Source: Chromobotia macracanthus
Lineage: Eukaryota > Chordata > Actinopteri > Cypriniformes > Botiidae
Assembly (NCBI GenBank): GCA_036877525.1
Contig: JAZGTH010000035.1
Location: 2,098,501 to 2,162,500 of the forward strand
DNA length: 64,000 nucleotides
Reading direction: 5' to 3'
Part shown: positions 60,101 to 64,000 of the stretch, one piece after another
How the letters are laid out: each line of letters opens with the position of its first letter
How positions within the stretch are numbered: the first letter of the stretch is position 1
The notes under the pieces: generated by a model
What the model was told of the DNA's origin: nothing
The model's input: the letters and a program-made list of their open reading frames with translations, nothing else
Databases searched by the model: none
Position numbers and translations under genes: made by a program

Positions 60101-62392
60101 TGTCTAAAGTACAAGCAGTTCACCTGTATCATCTAAGTAGTAAGTAGGTCCAGATATGTCCAGACAGTTTGTGTGATCATAAATAGCACATAAACTCTGG
60201 TATTCCTGCTACCAATCCGTTTATAGAGTATCTACAGTGATATATCACCTCAAATCAGGTAAGGGTGGTGAATAGTCCACACTAATGTAAGGGTCAGAGT
60301 CCATTGCCTTGGTGACTGAATACATCACAGTTTTATATGGATTTCTATGAACACCTAGCCGCGTTGTAAAGGAATCCTGAGGTCCCAGGAAACCATGATC
60401 AAAGATGTATTACCTGTGTTTGTTGCTTCTTGTGAATCACTGTTTAATTATAGTATTGGTAGTCAATTAGAGGCCAACAAAAATCTAATTTGAAAAGGTA
60501 ATGGTGTTTTTGTATTTTCTCCTTTTCACCTAGTTTAATGTACAGAGAAATCCTACAAAGTACAAAGTCATTCACACCTGAGAAGTGTAAAGTCTAGCTC
60601 TGTTTATTTGACCATCCTGACTTGTCCGTCTTAGCAACACTGGCTCAACCAAAAGCAGGAGTTTGACCAACAGATAAAGGGTTTGTGAAATCTGTTTTTT
60701 GCAGTTCTGTTTAGTGTCACTAATAGGGCAGAAATTCCAGGCTGTATTTTTATAATAAAAAAAATTCTCTTCTCTTCACATGCCTAATTCAGCATACCAC
60801 AATACGATATCTGTTCTCATCAATGAATTTAAACAAGGTCATTTAGCCAATTAAGAGGTATTTCTGCATCAACATCTTTTGTTGATCTTGGAACATTCCT
60901 GTTAAAGGGAAGACCCATAAACCAAACCATAACAATAACTTTACCCTACAATCAGAGTGAATTAAAGGGTTGGTAAGAATAGTACCAGGTAAGTCTTTAA
61001 CCCAGTCCTCAACCTAACATTGACCCTAAATCTAAAGATCCAGAAAGGTCCAGAAGCAACAGTGTTGATCCAGGAACATGCCCTATTTGGTGAAATCACA
61101 TTTACCCTATGAATACATTGAAAAATGTAAAACTAAACATGTTTTCTACACATAGACAAAAAGAACAACAAAGAACAACAAAAACAGCATAGAGACATGT
61201 AAATGTTCATACAAATTTCAATTTATCACAGGTAGTATTTTGCTTAGATAAACTCCCGCACAACACTGCTGCTTGTGTTTATCATAACAGATGATACCAT
61301 AATAATGCAGAAATCATTGAATAAGATGATCAAGTGCCGTAATGTCAGTCTATAGTACAATTATTCTGTTGAGGAGGCAGTGTTTGCATAGTGAATATGA
61401 AAAACAGAAGCAAAGAAATACTCAACTGAATATAAACTATGACCTGTTGCTGTCTTTACAGCCTCTGTTGTTGCTCTGTTGGCACGCTGCAAAGGGTGCA
61501 ATGCGCATGGCGCTTCAGCTGGGTACAAAGCCTCAAACATACAGTGCTAAAGGGCTAACTATTATTTCAATATTCTATGTTCTTTCTACATACTTTCTAT
61601 TCCAAATACAAATGAAAAGCTAAGATGTGTCTGTAAAGTGGCATGTGAATTACAGAAATATAAATGCAAGGTGAAAACTTAAATTGTTCTTAATAATATA
61701 CCATTTTGCATATGCATGTACCATACATATACCATACTTCATAATGAACTTTGTAATGAATTTTTAAGCAAAAGTTCATTTGTCAAAAGATATGTCTTTG
61801 AAAACAGCTATATTACATAACATTCTGTTAATGACAGGTCTACTGTGCACAGTGAACTGTGTAAACTGCAAGAACATTTTCTGTGGTGATAAATCATAAA
61901 CAACATGGTGCACAATAAATACCTGTCATTGGCTATGTGAATTATCAGCTGTAGTGTGGAAGGCTCCTTATATAAATAAAATAAGCCAGTTACATAAATT
62001 TAACACAAAGCACCTTTACTTCCTCATAACTCAATCCCTAAATTAGAAGATGCAACCTGCATTATTTGTCATGGTGACCTCTTCATTTAAGAATGCACTC
62101 TGTTTGTTAGCAAAACATTGGAAAATAAATTGGATGAAACCCATTTAAAACTCACATTCTACTCTCTTTTCCAGCATGGCTAGATGATTCGTCACCTCAG
62201 TCTTCAATTCATTGATTTTAAATGCCCTTGGGGGAGAACAATGATGCAGATCAATGCAGATGGAGAGAAAATACACAGACCAAAAGATTTCATTCAAAAG
62301 AAGGTTATGTTGTATTAGAAATTAAAAAATAAAACACCTGGAGAACTGCTCTGCCACCTGGGTCAGTACATTCTGGAAAAGCTCTTCTTTAT
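51146..62392 (-). CDS. pde9a: PDE9A, high-affinity cGMP phosphodiesterase, 5' exons outside window
   Basis: Exons (minus): 62392-62338, 62226-62156, 59834-59750, 59161-59101, then one of two 75-nt alternatives (57915-57841 or 57736-57662), 57483-57397, 54328-54224, 53406-53324, 53242-53086, 52648-52535, 52221-52117, 52034-51906, 51373-51278 and 51196-51146 (stop TGA). Phases agree throughout. The first four exons give a helical linker ('VAEQFSR', '[20 protein letters not shown]', '[14 protein letters not shown]', '[14 protein letters not shown]'). The catalytic domain has the general-acid and metal histidines ('[17 protein letters not shown]', '[11 protein letters not shown]'), '[10 protein letters not shown]', the metal aspartate ('[12 protein letters not shown]') and the nucleotide-selective glutamine ('[15 protein letters not shown]'). 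The enzyme hydrolyses cGMP to 5'-GMP. The tail is short and basic (ends MGRKKE), unlike the longer mammalian tail. The N-terminal exons lie beyond 64000; none was found in 62393-64000. Confidence 0.95.
55240..55410 (+). mobile_element. L2-like LINE 3' fragment in a PDE9A intron
   Basis: 'gcaaatcccttatacccctg' with 'tcccataaaatgttacc' is the reverse complement of the block in the copies at 24300-24370 and 28070-28130. The following 'atgactcatctgtcgcatag' with 'ttcagaagtacatactgttt' mirrors 905-1000. It lies in the intron between PDE9A exons 54328 and 57397 and is in the opposite orientation to the other copies. Confidence 0.6.
55410..55490 (+). mobile_element. tRNA-like SINE head (pol III A and B boxes)
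   Basis: 'ctcactggtaagtgagtcgg' resembles an A box region and 'ggtttgattcc' is one base from the B-box consensus ggttcgannc(c), with a spacing close to that of tRNA genes. No intact cloverleaf could be drawn, so this is a tRNA-derived SINE remnant and not a tRNA gene. An A/T-rich tail follows at 55500-55580. Confidence 0.5.
56420..56740. repeat. Possible dispersed repeat in a PDE9A intron
   Basis: Less AT-rich than its surroundings and contains 'cagccaacatttgtatgtaa' followed by 'tgcccatatggg', a phrase that I believe is repeated widely in fish genomes. No second copy is present in this window, so the call rests on recollection. Confidence 0.3.
57107..57157. repeat. Short inverted repeat (hairpin)
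   Basis: 'gcattgcatgctggatg' is followed after a short loop by 'catcccagcatgcattgc', its near reverse complement. It lies in the PDE9A intron just upstream (in genomic order) of the exon pair at 57.4-57.5 kb. It could be the core of a small palindromic transposon remnant. Confidence 0.6.
57662..57736 (-). other. pde9a: PDE9A alternative exon A (75 nt)
   Basis: 25 codons, phase 0 on both sides, reading '[20 protein letters not shown]' and ending EPNE. The donor is GAG|GTGAGC. The acceptor is gtgtag with a long pyrimidine tract set well back (roughly 30-75 nt upstream). It occupies the same place before [11 protein letters not shown] as exon B and is the closer of the two to the mammalian sequence as I recall it. 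Confidence 0.75.
57841..57915 (-). other. pde9a: PDE9A alternative exon B (75 nt)
   Basis: 25 codons, phase 0 on both sides, reading '[20 protein letters not shown]' and ending ESSE. The acceptor is cctgcag|TAC and the donor is GAG|GTAAGA. It matches exon A at 12 of 25 residues with the same length and phase, so the two are tandem duplicates. An alternative acceptor at 57961-57962 would extend it by 15 in-frame codons ([15 protein letters not shown]). Confidence 0.75.
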
Positions 62393-64000
62393 CTGAAAGA
62401 TGAAAACAATCCATATCATGGTCAAACACTGATGTACGAGTATTTCAGTATGATACGTCCATGTTAACTCCGACAGCTTAAATAAAACATATTTAACACA
62501 TTTAAATACGTAAATAAGAAATATGTCAAATGAATGAAGCATCCTGCTACAAAGCATATAACTGATCTAATGGATAGGAAATAAGATAGCAACATAATAA
62601 AGGTGAATTTTCCTGACACCCGCTTTACTTTTCGAGAAACTGTTTATGTAGCCAGTCTTGCGTGTTAACAAGCCACTTACAATTTTATAGAGTGAAACCT
62701 GCTAACATACACACTTGTCAAATGTAGAGCCACTGATTGTCATGAACAAAGTTCAGATCAAGTGTCCAATAAAAGGCCTACTATTGGCTGGCTGTCTTTC
62801 ATTATCCCCAAATCACTTCACAGAGGTAACAGTCAACCTAATTCCACCCCTGGTCATAGGCTACAGGCTGTGTCCGGAGTTGCATATTACAGTATACTGC
62901 AAACCCTAATGAGCTAAGACTACTCAGATGATCTGAGGAAAATTCTCTCAGCTCAGTTGAGTAATGGGGAAATAAACAAATCATTTTGATTGAATTGACC
63001 TAATGTGGTCTTTTCATCGAATTGACTTAAATTTGTACAGATAACAGTACAAATACACTTTGTACAGATAACTTAAAAGGCAAAGAGACTAAACTCAAAC
63101 TTTCCATGTTATATATTGTTGTTTACTTTTATTGAATTATAAATCATTAGGACAAGTGTTTATTTCTTCACATCAACAGCTTTATTAGGGTCACATTACA
63201 TAGCTGAACTCTGATAATATGTACCGACTTAACAGCATATTAACATTTAATCAATATTATTAACATTTAATCAGCATATTAACCTTTACTCCAATACTTG
63301 GAGTAAAATAATCAATTGATAAATTTCTTTAGAAATCGTCCATTTAAAAGTGAAATTGACCATATCAGAACAATTAAAAGCACACTGTAAGGAACAGCAA
63401 CAGACATGCACTCCAGGGGTCTTTATCACGACAACTCTCTCCCCCTCCACACCTGTTTCATGACCGCCTGTCTGCTAGTGCTTCTGCAGGAGGAAAATGG
63501 GAAATTGAGCACCGCTCTGATGTTCTAAAAAAAGTTAGTTACAAAAACATTTTTAAAACTTGCAAATCACTCTAAAAATAAAACCTTTCACAGGGAACTT
63601 AAGCAAAGTTTACACTTGTTTACCATTAACTTACCAGCATTAACCAGCATACTGCAATGAGTCTTTGTCATGATGGCTCTCTTCCCACCTACTTCACATG
63701 GCCGCCTGTCTGCACTACCATTGTGGGAGGAAACAGGAAAATGTTTATACATGCGTTTATAACATGTAAGGCAATTAAGAAAAGTATACATATGCATTTT
63801 AATCTCTACTTACCAATTACACTTTCAACCTTCATCTTTTAGGTTGTTCTCCCTGCCATTGAGAAGCCTGCTGTGTCAGCAAATTCACAACAACCAAAAA
63901 CTTTAAGCCGGCAGAATTTCGAAACAGCCAGTCATATTTAACAGAGACAGTAAATAATTTAAATAAAATAAAATTTTGAGTTCATAATACTTAAAATCTT
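62393..64000. other. PDE9A intron, no exon seen
   Basis: The next upstream PDE9A exon should end one base into a codon (to supply the G of GAT). No minus-strand candidate with the expected N-terminal sequence and a GT donor was found. The stretch is AT-rich. A phrase 'gaccgcctgtctgc' at about 63463 and 'ggccgcctgtctgcactacc' at about 63700 mark a local duplication: both are followed by 'gNaggagg/gggagga' and a run similar to 'aaatggg/aacagga'. Confidence 0.45.

Noticed and set aside
1..64000. CRISPR array, operon, riboswitch or prophage
   Set aside because: The DNA is eukaryotic. The only regular array is a minisatellite without unique spacers.

Overview
The window is nuclear DNA of a ray-finned fish. 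Genes are split by short introns with GT/AG sites. Exons encode clear vertebrate orthologues. The space between them is full of fish-type retroelements: DIRS, L1-like and L2-like LINEs, solo LTRs and a tRNA-like SINE head. Nothing bacterial, viral or CRISPR-like was seen. The species cannot be fixed from the sequence; an otophysan fish is only a guess.

Layout. 1-5.6 kb: no gene, repeat fragments. 5.6-8.3 kb: a broken DIRS retrotransposon ending in a near-perfect 111-bp inverted repeat. 8.84-8.98 kb: a very short solo LTR. 9.2-13.3 kb: a nectin-like three-Ig-domain membrane protein gene (+), first exon not found. 13.6-17.7 kb: a decayed L1-type LINE. 18.1-18.7 kb: a DIRS fragment (-). 19.4-20.7 kb: two exons of a dead pyridoxal kinase gene (-). 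21.1-22.8 kb: a solo LTR running directly into a 1.2-kb minisatellite. 24-31.6 kb: LINE copies, two related solo LTRs and a palindromic retroelement remnant. 32.4-33.9 kb: a dead TMPRSS3-like serine protease (+). 35.7-41.3 kb: PKNOX1 (-). 41.9-46.4 kb: NDUFV3 (-), with a candidate unnamed 68-aa membrane microprotein gene interleaved with it. 47.1-47.6 kb: a dead ATP synthase coupling factor 6 fragment (-). 48.5-49.5 kb: relic exons of WDR4 (+). 49.6-50.1 kb: a solo LTR with perfect target duplications. 51.1-62.4 kb: the catalytic and middle exons of PDE9A (-), whose 5' exons lie beyond the window.

The order PKNOX1 - NDUFV3 - WDR4 - PDE9A is that of human 21q22.3, and TMPRSS3 and PDXK lie in the same human band. 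Here WDR4, TMPRSS3-like and PDXK survive only as broken exons, whereas PKNOX1, NDUFV3 and PDE9A look intact. This fits one of two chromosomes left by the teleost genome duplication, with some genes lost here and presumably kept on the sister copy (inference).

The surviving genes are not one pathway: a TALE homeodomain transcription factor, a mitochondrial complex I subunit and a cGMP phosphodiesterase. The two most novel observations are (1) a pair of homologous 75-nt, phase-0 exons in PDE9A that look like mutually exclusive exons, and (2) the two-exon microprotein candidate inside NDUFV3.
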